Shown: positions 1-5,282 of the stretch, one piece after another
How positions within the stretch are numbered: position 1 is the first letter of the stretch
How the letters are laid out: each line of letters starts with the position of its first letter
NCBI GenBank assembly: GCA_022560555.1
Contig: JADFSZ010000124.1
Span: 1-5,282 of the forward strand
From: JADFSZ01 sp022560555 [NCBI: PVC group bacterium]
GTDB taxonomy: Bacteria > GCA-001730085 > JADFSZ01
Length of the DNA stretch: 5,282 nucleotides
Direction of reading: 5' to 3'
Program-made: the position numbers and the translations under genes
The notes under the pieces: model-generated
Told to the model about the DNA's origin: nothing
The model's input: the letters and a program-made list of their open reading frames with translations, nothing else
Databases searched by the model: none

Positions 1-1
1 G

Positions 2-175
2 TTGGTGGGGATTCTTTTGGATGAAAAGCCTCAGGCGATTGTTCAGGATAGGAGAACAAAAAGTACCTATTATGTGCATGAAGGGGATCGTGTGGATGAA
101 GTTGTTGTCGAAAGTATTCAGGAGGGAAGTGTAAAATTTTCGTATCAAGGGGAAACGTTTGAATTGCGTATTTGA
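2..175 (+). CDS. GspC/PilP-like periplasmic clamp protein, C-terminal part (5' end outside the window)
   Basis: An open frame enters from the left edge and ends at TGA 173-175, giving the last 57 residues of a protein. The fragment starts LVGILLDEKPQAIVQD, continues with TYYVHEGDRVDEVVVESI and ends with GETFELRI. This run of short beta strands (a 'LVGI...AIV.D' strand pair, then 'Y.V.EGD.V....V..I..G.V.....G...EL') resembles the homology region (HR) of GspC and the related PilP fold. In those families the HR domain sits in the periplasm and docks onto the N0 domain of the secretin, linking the inner-membrane platform to the outer-membrane ring. Its position directly upstream of a secretin gene supports this, since gspC-gspD and pilP-pilQ are the standard neighbours. 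The membrane anchor expected at the N-terminus is not visible. GspC and PilP cannot be separated on this fragment, so no symbol is given. Confidence 0.62.
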   Translation: MVGILLDEKPQAIVQDRRTKSTYYVHEGDRVDEVVVESIQEGSVKFSYQGETFELRI

Positions 176-198
176 CACAATGAGTTTAATGATATAAG
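172..198 (+). promoter_or_regulatory. Putative sigma70-type promoter (extended -10) for gspD
   Basis: TTGACA at 172-177 matches the consensus -35 hexamer exactly. TATAAG at 193-198 matches the -10 hexamer at five of six positions and is preceded by TGA (190-192), which fits the TGn extended -10 element. The spacer is 15 bp, shorter than the optimal 17, which is the main weakness. The -35 overlaps the TGA stop codon of the upstream gene. A start near 204-206 would leave a leader of about 21 nt that just includes the gspD ribosome binding site. It could give the secretin and downstream genes transcription independent of the upstream gene. This is motif reading only. Confidence 0.38.
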
Positions 199-213
199 TG
201 AATTCCCGATAAA

Positions 214-220
214 GGGAGGG
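214..220 (+). promoter_or_regulatory. Ribosome binding site of gspD
   Basis: GGGAGGG lies 6 nt before the ATG at 227 and fixes this start. A weak hairpin is possible: TCCC at 204-207 can pair with GGGA at 214-217 around a 6-nt loop, which would partly cover the site. With only four pairs it may have no effect. Confidence 0.7.
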
Positions 221-226
221 TGCGAC

Positions 227-2209
227 ATGACAAAAAAGAGTGTGGTTCTATGGATTCTCTTATGTTTGGGCACGGGATATTTGATTTTTGTGCCGATGGG
301 AGACGCATCAGAAACCGAACTTGAGATCCATCAGATTATCTCTGACCAAGTTGATCCCACGGTGCTGGCGGCTTCGAATGTGAAAAGAACGATTTGGAGA
401 AGAAAAGAAAGTCAAACGGGAACTCCCGATTTCCGTACAAGCACACCCGCGCAATTGGGCACAAGCCCATTTCCAACGATGGCGCCCACCAGGGCTCCCG
501 AAATAAGTGTTCAAGTTTCAGATGATCTCCAAGGTGAACATACAAAGATCAGCCTCGAAATTAAAGGGATGGATATTTTGGATGTGCTGAAACTTCTCGC
601 GAAAAAGAGCGGATTAAATATTGTCGCGGGACGAAATGTTCGAGGGAATGTAACTATTTTTCTGAAGGATGTTGAGATTTGGGACGCGTTGCTCATCATT
701 TTGGAGACATATGATCTGGCCTACGAACGCAAGAATGACATGATAAAGGTGATGACGGACGCGGATTACCAGCGGCTTCATGGCATGCCCTTTCATGATA
801 TCCGTCAGGTGGAATTTGTGACTCTTCTTTACGCGAAAGCCCCGGAAGTTTCGCAGGCATTGAATCTTATAAAAACGAAAATAGGAAAGATTATCATCGA
901 TGACAGAACGAATATGCTTGTCTTGATTGATGCTCCCGACGGCATTGAGGCTATGTTGACGGTTGTTGATGAAATTGATGTTCCTGTGACAACGAGAGTT
1001 TATGAATTAATTTATACAGATGTTTTAAAAATAGAAGAGAAAATAAGAGATATGCTGAGTCCGGCCGGAAAAATCACCATGGATATTTCCACAAACAAAT
1101 TGATTGTTACTGATTCGGCTATGCATGTTTCCCGGATGGATCAGCTTGTCAAAGAGTACGATTCACCCACAAAATTGATTACGCGTATATATCCTTTGAA
1201 TTATGCTGATTTTTCTGAGGTGGAAGGAAAAATATCCGAAATACTAACGAAAGATATTGGATGGATCATGTCAGATGAACGAACGAGCACAATCGCTGTT
1301 ACCGATCTTAAAGACAATATTGTTCGCATTGATGAACTCATTGAAGCCTTAGATCAGAGAGAAAAACAGGTGCTCATTGACGCGAAAATTGTTCAGGTTG
1401 AACTCAATGATGAGTTTGAGATGGGCATTAATTGGGAAACTCTTTTTGAAAATGAGTTTGGAGGATTGGAACTTAAGGATCTGTTTACCAGATCTCTTAC
1501 AACCGGGTTTTCGCTTGGGTTCGGCATAATAGATAGCGCGGGGGTTTTTGGCGCTATTGAAGTTTTGAAGACAATAGGAAAAACCCATATTTTGGCGTCG
1601 CCGAGAATTATGACGATTAACAATAAAACAGCGAGTATCCATGTTGGAACCGATGAGGCTTTTATCACGTCTGATGTGACCCAAAACGACAATACAACGA
1701 CCATTACACCTAATGTTGAATTTCAGCAAGTTGGGATCAAGCTGAGCGTTACACCGAGAATTAATAACGAAGATTACATTATCATGGAGATTAAACCGGA
1801 AGTCTCCTCCGTGTCGCGTGTCGTTGAGCTGTTTAACAGCAGCGGACAAAAAATATCCGAAGTCCCGATCGTAAAGGTCTCCGAAACAGAAACAACGGTC
1901 ATGGTCAAATCAGGAAGAACCGTGGTTATCGGGGGATTGATTGATGATTCCATTTCAAAAAACCAGAACAGTATCCCTGTTCTCGGCGCCATTCCCGTTC
2001 TAGGAATGTTTTTTCGAAATCGGTCGAATACACTCAAAAAAAGCGAACTGATTGTTTTTATCACCCCGACTATTATTCGTGATGAGGATGAGCTGGAGGC
2101 CTTTGTAGAATCAGAACACGAAAGAATGTTGCGGCTCAAAGAGCTTTTAGCACGAATAAACGAGTACAAAACTCTTAAGGAGAAAACAATCAGCGAGTTA
2201 ATGGAATAA
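227..2209 (+). CDS. gspD: Type II secretion system secretin GspD
   Basis: This 660-residue protein is the outer-membrane secretin, which forms the multimeric gated channel through which T2SS substrates leave the periplasm. The N-terminus (MTKK then a hydrophobic stretch to about residue 23) is a signal peptide; cleavage after Ala27 (GDA) is plausible, and no proper lipobox is seen. Residues 28-95 are a Pro/Thr/Ser-rich linker. An N0/STN domain follows at about 107-175 (ISLEIKGMDILDVLKLLAKK onward). Three N1-like modules lie at about 193-252, 254-313 and 317-377. The C-terminal secretin domain spans about 380-617, with ILASPRIMTINNK (455-467), VGTDEAFITS (473-482), VGIKLSVTPRI (502-512), the gate-proximal IPVLGAIPVLGMFFR (583-597) and SELIVFITPTII (606-617). 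A charged helical tail (618-660) takes the place of the pilotin-binding S domain. Absence of an AMIN domain favours GspD over PilQ. The start is set by GGGAGGG at 214-220. gspE follows after 19 nt. Confidence 0.93.
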   Translation: MTKKSVVLWILLCLGTGYLIFVPMGDASETELEIHQIISDQVDPTVLAASNVKRTIWRRKESQTGTPDFRTSTPAQLGTSPFPTMAPTRAPEISVQVSDDLQGEHTKISLEIKGMDILDVLKLLAKKSGLNIVAGRNVRGNVTIFLKDVEIWDALLIILETYDLAYERKNDMIKVMTDADYQRLHGMPFHDIRQVEFVTLLYAKAPEVSQALNLIKTKIGKIIIDDRTNMLVLIDAPDGIEAMLTVVDEIDVPVTTRVYELIYTDVLKIEEKIRDMLSPAGKITMDISTNKLIVTDSAMHVSRMDQLVKEYDSPTKLITRIYPLNYADFSEVEGKISEILTKDIGWIMSDERTSTIAVTDLKDNIVRIDELIEALDQREKQVLIDAKIVQVELNDEFEMGINWETLFENEFGGLELKDLFTRSLTTGFSLGFGIIDSAGVFGAIEVLKTIGKTHILASPRIMTINNKTASIHVGTDEAFITSDVTQNDNTTTITPNVEFQQVGIKLSVTPRINNEDYIIMEIKPEVSSVSRVVELFNSSGQKISEVPIVKVSETETTVMVKSGRTVVIGGLIDDSISKNQNSIPVLGAIPVLGMFFRNRSNTLKKSELIVFITPTIIRDEDELEAFVESEHERMLRLKELLARINEYKTLKEKTISELME

Positions 2210-2228
2210 TATTTGATCAGGAGAACCT

Positions 2229-3944
2229 ATGGCAAGTGAACAACCGATACGATTGGGAGAACTTCTCGTTCAAAAAGAATTGATCACCTTAGATCAATTG
2301 GATACGGCCCTGAAGGAACAGAAACGCACAGGATCGTTCCTTGGGAGTGCTTTGATGCGCTTGGGTTTGATCCGTCCGGACAAACTTCTTCCCGTATTGT
2401 CCGATCAGCTCAACATTGAATATGTTAGTTTGAAGGGCTTGAATATTTCTCCTGAAGCCATTAAAAATGTGCCCGCGAAATTCGCGTATCATTATAAACT
2501 CATTCCGCTTTCATGGGATGGGGAAGAGTTAAAAATCGCGGTTACGGATCCCTACGATGTTCATACCTTGGATGATGTTGGCTTGTTGCTGAATTGCCGT
2601 GTCTTGCCTGTCTTGGGAGAAGAGTCGGACATAATGGATGCCTTAAAAAAGTATTATGGCGTGGGAGCGGAAACAGTGGAAGCCATGATGAGTGATGCCC
2701 CCGAGAAAGAGCACTCCTTGGATGAAAGCGTGATCGCGAAGACTGAAAACATTGATGATTTAGCCGCGGATGCCTCCGTGATTAAATTCGTCAATCAAAT
2801 CCTGCTTCAGGCTTATCAAGAAAGAGCGACAGATGTTCATATTGAGCCCTTCGGAGAACAGCTTCGCATTCGGTATCGCATAGACGGTGTTATGTATGAA
2901 ACTAGTGTTCCTCAATCGATTAAACATTTTCAATCCGCGATTATTTCCCGTATCAAAATCATGTCGAATCTCAATATATCCGAAAAACGATTGGCTCAGG
3001 ACGGGAGAACAAAGATCAAGATGGGGAATAAAGAGTTGGATTTACGTATTTCGATTATTCCGACAGCTTTTGGAGAAAGCGTGAATATTCGGCTTTTGTC
3101 CAGCCAAGACATGCTTATCAGTCTCACAAGTCTTGGATTGTCCGACCGGCATTTAAAAAGCCTGAATGAAAATATCGAAAAGCCCCATGGGATTATTCTT
3201 GTCACAGGTCCGACAGGGAGCGGAAAAAGCACAACCCTCTACGCGTGCCTCAAACAGTTGAACCAAACCACACGTAAAATCATCACGATCGAAGATCCGA
3301 TTGAATATCTGATGTCAGGGATAAGCCAAATCCAGGTTTTGCCGAAAATTGATTTAACATTTGCCCAAGGGCTTCGATCCATTTTGCGGCATGATCCGGA
3401 CATCATTATGGTAGGGGAAATCCGCGATTATGAAACGGCAGAAATCTCCATCCGTGCCGCTCTGACCGGTCATCTTGTGTTCAGTACGCTGCACACCAAT
3501 GATGCCCCGGGAGCCGTGGCCCGTTTGGTGGATATGGGAGTTGAGCCCTACCTTGTGGCTTCATCCGTCGAATGCATCATTGCTCAGCGTTTAGTTCGGG
3601 TGATATGTAAAGAGTGCAAACAAGAGGTTAAAATCGGTCGTGAGTTATTGGGCCAGCTCAGTTCGGAACATTCCGATGAGGAGATCACGATTTTTGAGGG
3701 GCGCGGCTGTGACGAATGTAAAAACACGGGATATTCGGGCCGGATTGCTATTCATGAATTTTTAGACGTTGGTGAAGATATCCGGGACCTTATTGTCAAA
3801 AGGAAACCGTCACATATGATCAGAAAAGTTGCCATTGATAGGGGGATGATGCCCATGAGGACGGACGGGTGGCAAAAAATTAAGAATGGGATTACAAGCG
3901 TTGAGGAAGTATTGCGTGTGACTCAGGAAGAAGGTGGAATTTAA
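2229..3944 (+). CDS. gspE: Type II secretion system assembly ATPase GspE
   Basis: This 571-residue cytoplasmic ATPase would form a hexamer that powers pseudopilus assembly through GspF. Residues 8-60 form a MshEN-like tandem motif, and 61-145 are the rest of the N1 region. After an acidic linker (about 146-180), the N2 domain begins near 183 and carries TDVHIEPFGEQLRIRYRIDG (201-220). The catalytic core shows Walker A GPTGSGKST (327-335), the Asp box IEDPIEY (354-360), Walker B DPDIIMVGEIRD (389-400, with Glu397) and the His box TGHLVFSTLHTND (413-425). A tetracysteine zinc site is complete: C460/C463 and C494/C497. All catalytic motifs are intact. Length is usual or slightly long for GspE/PilB. 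PilB of type IV pili has the same architecture, so GspE is chosen from the C-D-E-F-G gene order and from the lack of pilT or pilC-type neighbours. The ATG at 2229 is preceded by AGGAGA (2219-2224). Confidence 0.95.
   Translation: MASEQPIRLGELLVQKELITLDQLDTALKEQKRTGSFLGSALMRLGLIRPDKLLPVLSDQLNIEYVSLKGLNISPEAIKNVPAKFAYHYKLIPLSWDGEELKIAVTDPYDVHTLDDVGLLLNCRVLPVLGEESDIMDALKKYYGVGAETVEAMMSDAPEKEHSLDESVIAKTENIDDLAADASVIKFVNQILLQAYQERATDVHIEPFGEQLRIRYRIDGVMYETSVPQSIKHFQSAIISRIKIMSNLNISEKRLAQDGRTKIKMGNKELDLRISIIPTAFGESVNIRLLSSQDMLISLTSLGLSDRHLKSLNENIEKPHGIILVTGPTGSGKSTTLYACLKQLNQTTRKIITIEDPIEYLMSGISQIQVLPKIDLTFAQGLRSILRHDPDIIMVGEIRDYETAEISIRAALTGHLVFSTLHTNDAPGAVARLVDMGVEPYLVASSVECIIAQRLVRVICKECKQEVKIGRELLGQLSSEHSDEEITIFEGRGCDECKNTGYSGRIAIHEFLDVGEDIRDLIVKRKPSHMIRKVAIDRGMMPMRTDGWQKIKNGITSVEEVLRVTQEEGGI
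3925..3937 (+). promoter_or_regulatory. Ribosome binding site deciding the gspF start (ATG 3946 over GTG 3934)
   Basis: The stretch AGGAAGAAGGTGG lies inside the last codons of gspE. AAGGTGG (3931-3937) is 8 nt before the ATG at 3946, good spacing for a Shine-Dalgarno. The in-frame GTG at 3934 could only use AGGAAG (3925-3930) at 3 nt, and it would add four residues (MEFK) before the MAKYRFKAKK start that is typical of GspF. The ATG is preferred. The gspE stop (TAA 3942-3944) is one base before it, so translation of the two genes is probably coupled. Confidence 0.7.
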
Positions 3945-3945
3945 A

Positions 3946-5160
3946 ATGGCAAAATATCGTTTTAAGGCCAAAAAGGGACCGGACGAGATTATTGAGGAAA
4001 CGATTGTCGCCGAAAATGAATCTGCTGTTTTAAACGAAATTTCAAAAAGGGGCTACTATCCCATTTCGATTGAGCTGGCCGATAAGAAACATGCTTCCCG
4101 GGAAATATTCAGGGGCCCTTCCAAGCGTGTCAAAATCGGGGATTTGGCTGTTTTTTCCAGACAGCTTTCGGATCTCTTGGGAGCGGGACTGCCTTTGTAT
4201 CGGGCTTTGTCGATATTGGAGGAACAAACGAGTCATCCGGTTTTAAAGAATGTTTTGTTATACATACGTGAGGATATCAAAGAGGGACAATCACTCTCAG
4301 ACGCGATTCGAAAACAAAAAAAATATTTTCCGCCTATATTTGTAAATATGATTCATGCGGGTGAAGTCGGAGGATTTTTGGAATCTGTTTTGGATGATTT
4401 AGCCTCATTTTGCGAGAAAGAGCAAGAAGTGAGAGAAAAAATCAAATCCGCGCTTGTTTATCCGTGTTTGATGGCTGTTGTTGGCGTCCTTTCAATTGTC
4501 GTGATGATGACGCTCGTTATTCCTAAACTAATGGTGATGTTTGACGAAACAGGGCAAAAACTTCCTCTTGTTACACAAGTACTGATTGATATAAGCTCTT
4601 ACATGCAGAATTATTGGTGGCATGTTTTGATTGCCGTGGTTGTTGGCGTTCTTGTGTTCAAAAGGGTGACGCATACCGAAGAGGGACGTTTTGCCCGGGA
4701 TCGTATAAAGCTTCAATTGCCGATCTTTGGCGATCTTATCCAAAAAACGGAATTATCCCGCTTTACAAGAACATTGGGAGCCCTTTTGAAAAACGGGGTT
4801 CCGATGCTTCAATCTCTCGAGGTCGTTGTTGATAATATTTCGAACAATGTGCTCAAAGTCGAACTCAAAAAAGCTTCCGAAGAAATCAAACGCGGCGGAA
4901 ATCTTGGGAGCGTTCTTAAGCAAAGCCGGTTTTTCCCTCCTCTTTTAACCAATATGCTGGTCGTTGGAGAAGAGAGCGGAACCATTGAGCAAGCACTGAA
5001 CAAGGTGTCGATAACGTATGATCGTGAAGTGGATCGGGCCGTAAAGAACTTTACGGCTCTTTTGGAGCCGATTATGATTCTAACCATGGGTTCATTGGTC
5101 CTTTTTATTGTTGTAGCGATGATGCTCCCGATATTCCAAATGAATTCCATGTTGGGATAG
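3946..5160 (+). CDS. gspF: Type II secretion system inner-membrane platform protein GspF
   Basis: A 404-residue polytopic inner-membrane protein, the usual length for GspF/PilC. It couples the GspE ATPase to pseudopilin extraction. The N-terminal cytoplasmic segment (about 1-45, MAKYRFKAKKGPDEIIEE...) is the family's standard opening. Two homologous T2SSF domains follow. The first (about 64-170) has FSRQLSDLLGAGLPLYRALS (70-89) and HAGEVGGFLESVL (137-149). The second (about 268-370) has FTRTLGALLKNGVPMLQSLE (273-292) and VVGEESGTIEQAL (339-351). The paired G-E-x-[SG]-G motifs show the internal duplication. Three membrane segments are visible, at about 174-196, 222-240 (after NYWW) and 373-396. 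No key region is missing. The start was chosen from the ribosome binding site at 3931-3937, 1 nt after the gspE stop. PilC is the alternative name if the machine is a pilus, and sequence alone does not exclude it. Confidence 0.94.
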   Translation: MAKYRFKAKKGPDEIIEETIVAENESAVLNEISKRGYYPISIELADKKHASREIFRGPSKRVKIGDLAVFSRQLSDLLGAGLPLYRALSILEEQTSHPVLKNVLLYIREDIKEGQSLSDAIRKQKKYFPPIFVNMIHAGEVGGFLESVLDDLASFCEKEQEVREKIKSALVYPCLMAVVGVLSIVVMMTLVIPKLMVMFDETGQKLPLVTQVLIDISSYMQNYWWHVLIAVVVGVLVFKRVTHTEEGRFARDRIKLQLPIFGDLIQKTELSRFTRTLGALLKNGVPMLQSLEVVVDNISNNVLKVELKKASEEIKRGGNLGSVLKQSRFFPPLLTNMLVVGEESGTIEQALNKVSITYDREVDRAVKNFTALLEPIMILTMGSLVLFIVVAMMLPIFQMNSMLG

Positions 5161-5233
5161 AAATGAGCGGTTTTGATATATGTTACATAGCAAAAAAGAA
5201 ACGATCAAAAAGTTTATTCAAAAGGGAGGCATT
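5161..5233 (+). promoter_or_regulatory. gspF-pseudopilin intergenic spacer with nested inverted repeats
   Basis: This 73-nt A-rich spacer is the longest gap among these genes. It contains the inverted repeat TTTTGAT (5171-5177) and ATCAAAA (5204-5210), 26 nt apart. Between them is a second, short perfect dyad TATGT-T-ACATA (5179-5189). TGATATA at 5174-5180 also repeats the extended -10 core seen before gspD (190-196). No GC-rich stem followed by a T run is present, so it does not look like an intrinsic terminator. A regulatory role, an mRNA processing structure, or chance in AT-rich DNA are all possible. Confidence 0.25.
5221..5229 (+). promoter_or_regulatory. Ribosome binding site of the pseudopilin gene
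   Basis: AAAGGGAGG is a strong Shine-Dalgarno 4 nt before the ATG at 5234. It decides between that ATG and an in-frame ATG at 5180, which has no comparable site and would add 18 residues to the leader peptide. Confidence 0.75.
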
Positions 5234-5282
5234 ATGGTATTTAAAAGGCAAAAAGCTTTTACACTTATTGAACTGATGCTTG
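5234..5282 (+). CDS. Prepilin-like pseudopilin, N-terminus only (probable gspG; 3' end outside the window)
   Basis: Only 16 codons are present, reading MVFKRQKAFTLIELML. This is a type III (prepilin) signal: a short basic leader of seven residues, then the FTLIELML start of the long hydrophobic helix that anchors the subunit before assembly. Phe would be residue +1 of the mature protein and Glu is at +5, the position conserved in pilins and pseudopilins. The residue before the cut is Ala7 where Gly is usual. The prepilin peptidase (GspO/PilD) is not in this window. Directly after gspF, the major pseudopilin GspG is expected, but the first 16 residues cannot distinguish GspG from GspH-K or a pilin, so no symbol is assigned. 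The start is set by AAAGGGAGG at 5221-5229. Confidence 0.85.
   Translation, partial: MVFKRQKAFTLIELML

Noticed and set aside
1349-1849. 166-codon open frame on the minus strand inside the secretin gene
   Set aside because: It lies entirely antisense to conserved secretin coding sequence, has no recognisable protein features, and its composition (many Asn, Arg and Ile from reversed codons) is typical of a shadow frame.
1774-2169. 131-codon open frame on the minus strand, Ser-rich
   Set aside because: It is antisense to the most conserved secretin segment (VPLLG-type gate region). The Ser runs arise from reverse reading of Glu/Asp-rich codons.
3934-3945. GTG at 3934 as the gspF start
   Set aside because: It adds only four residues not typical of GspF, and the best Shine-Dalgarno spacing favours ATG 3946.
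4809-5150. 113-codon open frame on the minus strand inside gspF
   Set aside because: It is antisense to the second conserved T2SSF domain and has no domain resemblance.
5180-5233. Upstream in-frame ATG at 5180 as the pseudopilin start
   Set aside because: It would give an 18-residue longer leader, but lacks a ribosome binding site, while ATG 5234 has AAAGGGAGG at ideal distance and yields a typical short prepilin leader.
5163-5276. Possible small 37-codon gene (ATG 5163 to TGA 5274-5276) in the gspF-pseudopilin gap
   Set aside because: It has no good ribosome binding site, is Lys-rich and low complexity, and overlaps the clear prepilin reading frame in another frame.
1-5282. Mobile elements, CRISPR arrays, tRNA or rRNA genes
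   Set aside because: No transposase, terminal inverted repeats, regularly spaced direct repeats or RNA gene signatures were seen; almost all of the window is occupied by the secretion genes.

Overview
The window is a compact, plus-strand gene cluster for a type II secretion system (T2SS) or a closely related type IV pilus-like machine. From left to right it holds: the 3' end of a small GspC/PilP-like periplasmic clamp protein (2-175); a complete secretin, gspD (227-2209); a complete assembly ATPase, gspE (2229-3944); a complete inner-membrane platform protein, gspF (3946-5160); and the first 16 codons of a prepilin-like protein (5234 to the window end), most likely the major pseudopilin gspG. 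This is the classical C-D-E-F-G order. The gaps are 51, 19, 1 and 73 nt, no terminator-like hairpin is visible between the genes, and each complete gene is intact with a readable ribosome binding site, so one transcriptional unit is likely.

The secretin requires an outer membrane, so the source is a diderm (Gram-negative-type) bacterium. Base composition looks moderate, somewhat AT-rich. The divergence of the proteins and the compact C-D-E-F-G layout would suit an uncultivated lineage such as Omnitrophota or another PVC-related or delta-proteobacteria-like group, but that is inference. No taxonomic marker gene is present.

The parts fit together as follows. GspE hydrolyses ATP in the cytoplasm. 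GspF couples this to extraction of pseudopilin subunits (the last gene) from the inner membrane into a short periplasmic fibre. The GspC/PilP-like protein links the inner-membrane assembly to the N0 domain of the GspD secretin ring, through which folded substrates leave the cell. GspL, GspM, the prepilin peptidase and a pilotin are not in this window.

I see no undescribed system here; the region is largely ordinary T2SS. The items most worth a second look are a tandem MshEN-type (cyclic di-GMP-binding) motif at the N-terminus of GspE with substitutions at conserved positions, a near-consensus extended -10 promoter overlapping the stop codon of the first gene, a nested inverted repeat ahead of the pseudopilin gene, an Ala instead of Gly at the prepilin cleavage site, and a long Pro/Thr/Ser-rich linker ahead of the secretin N0 domain.
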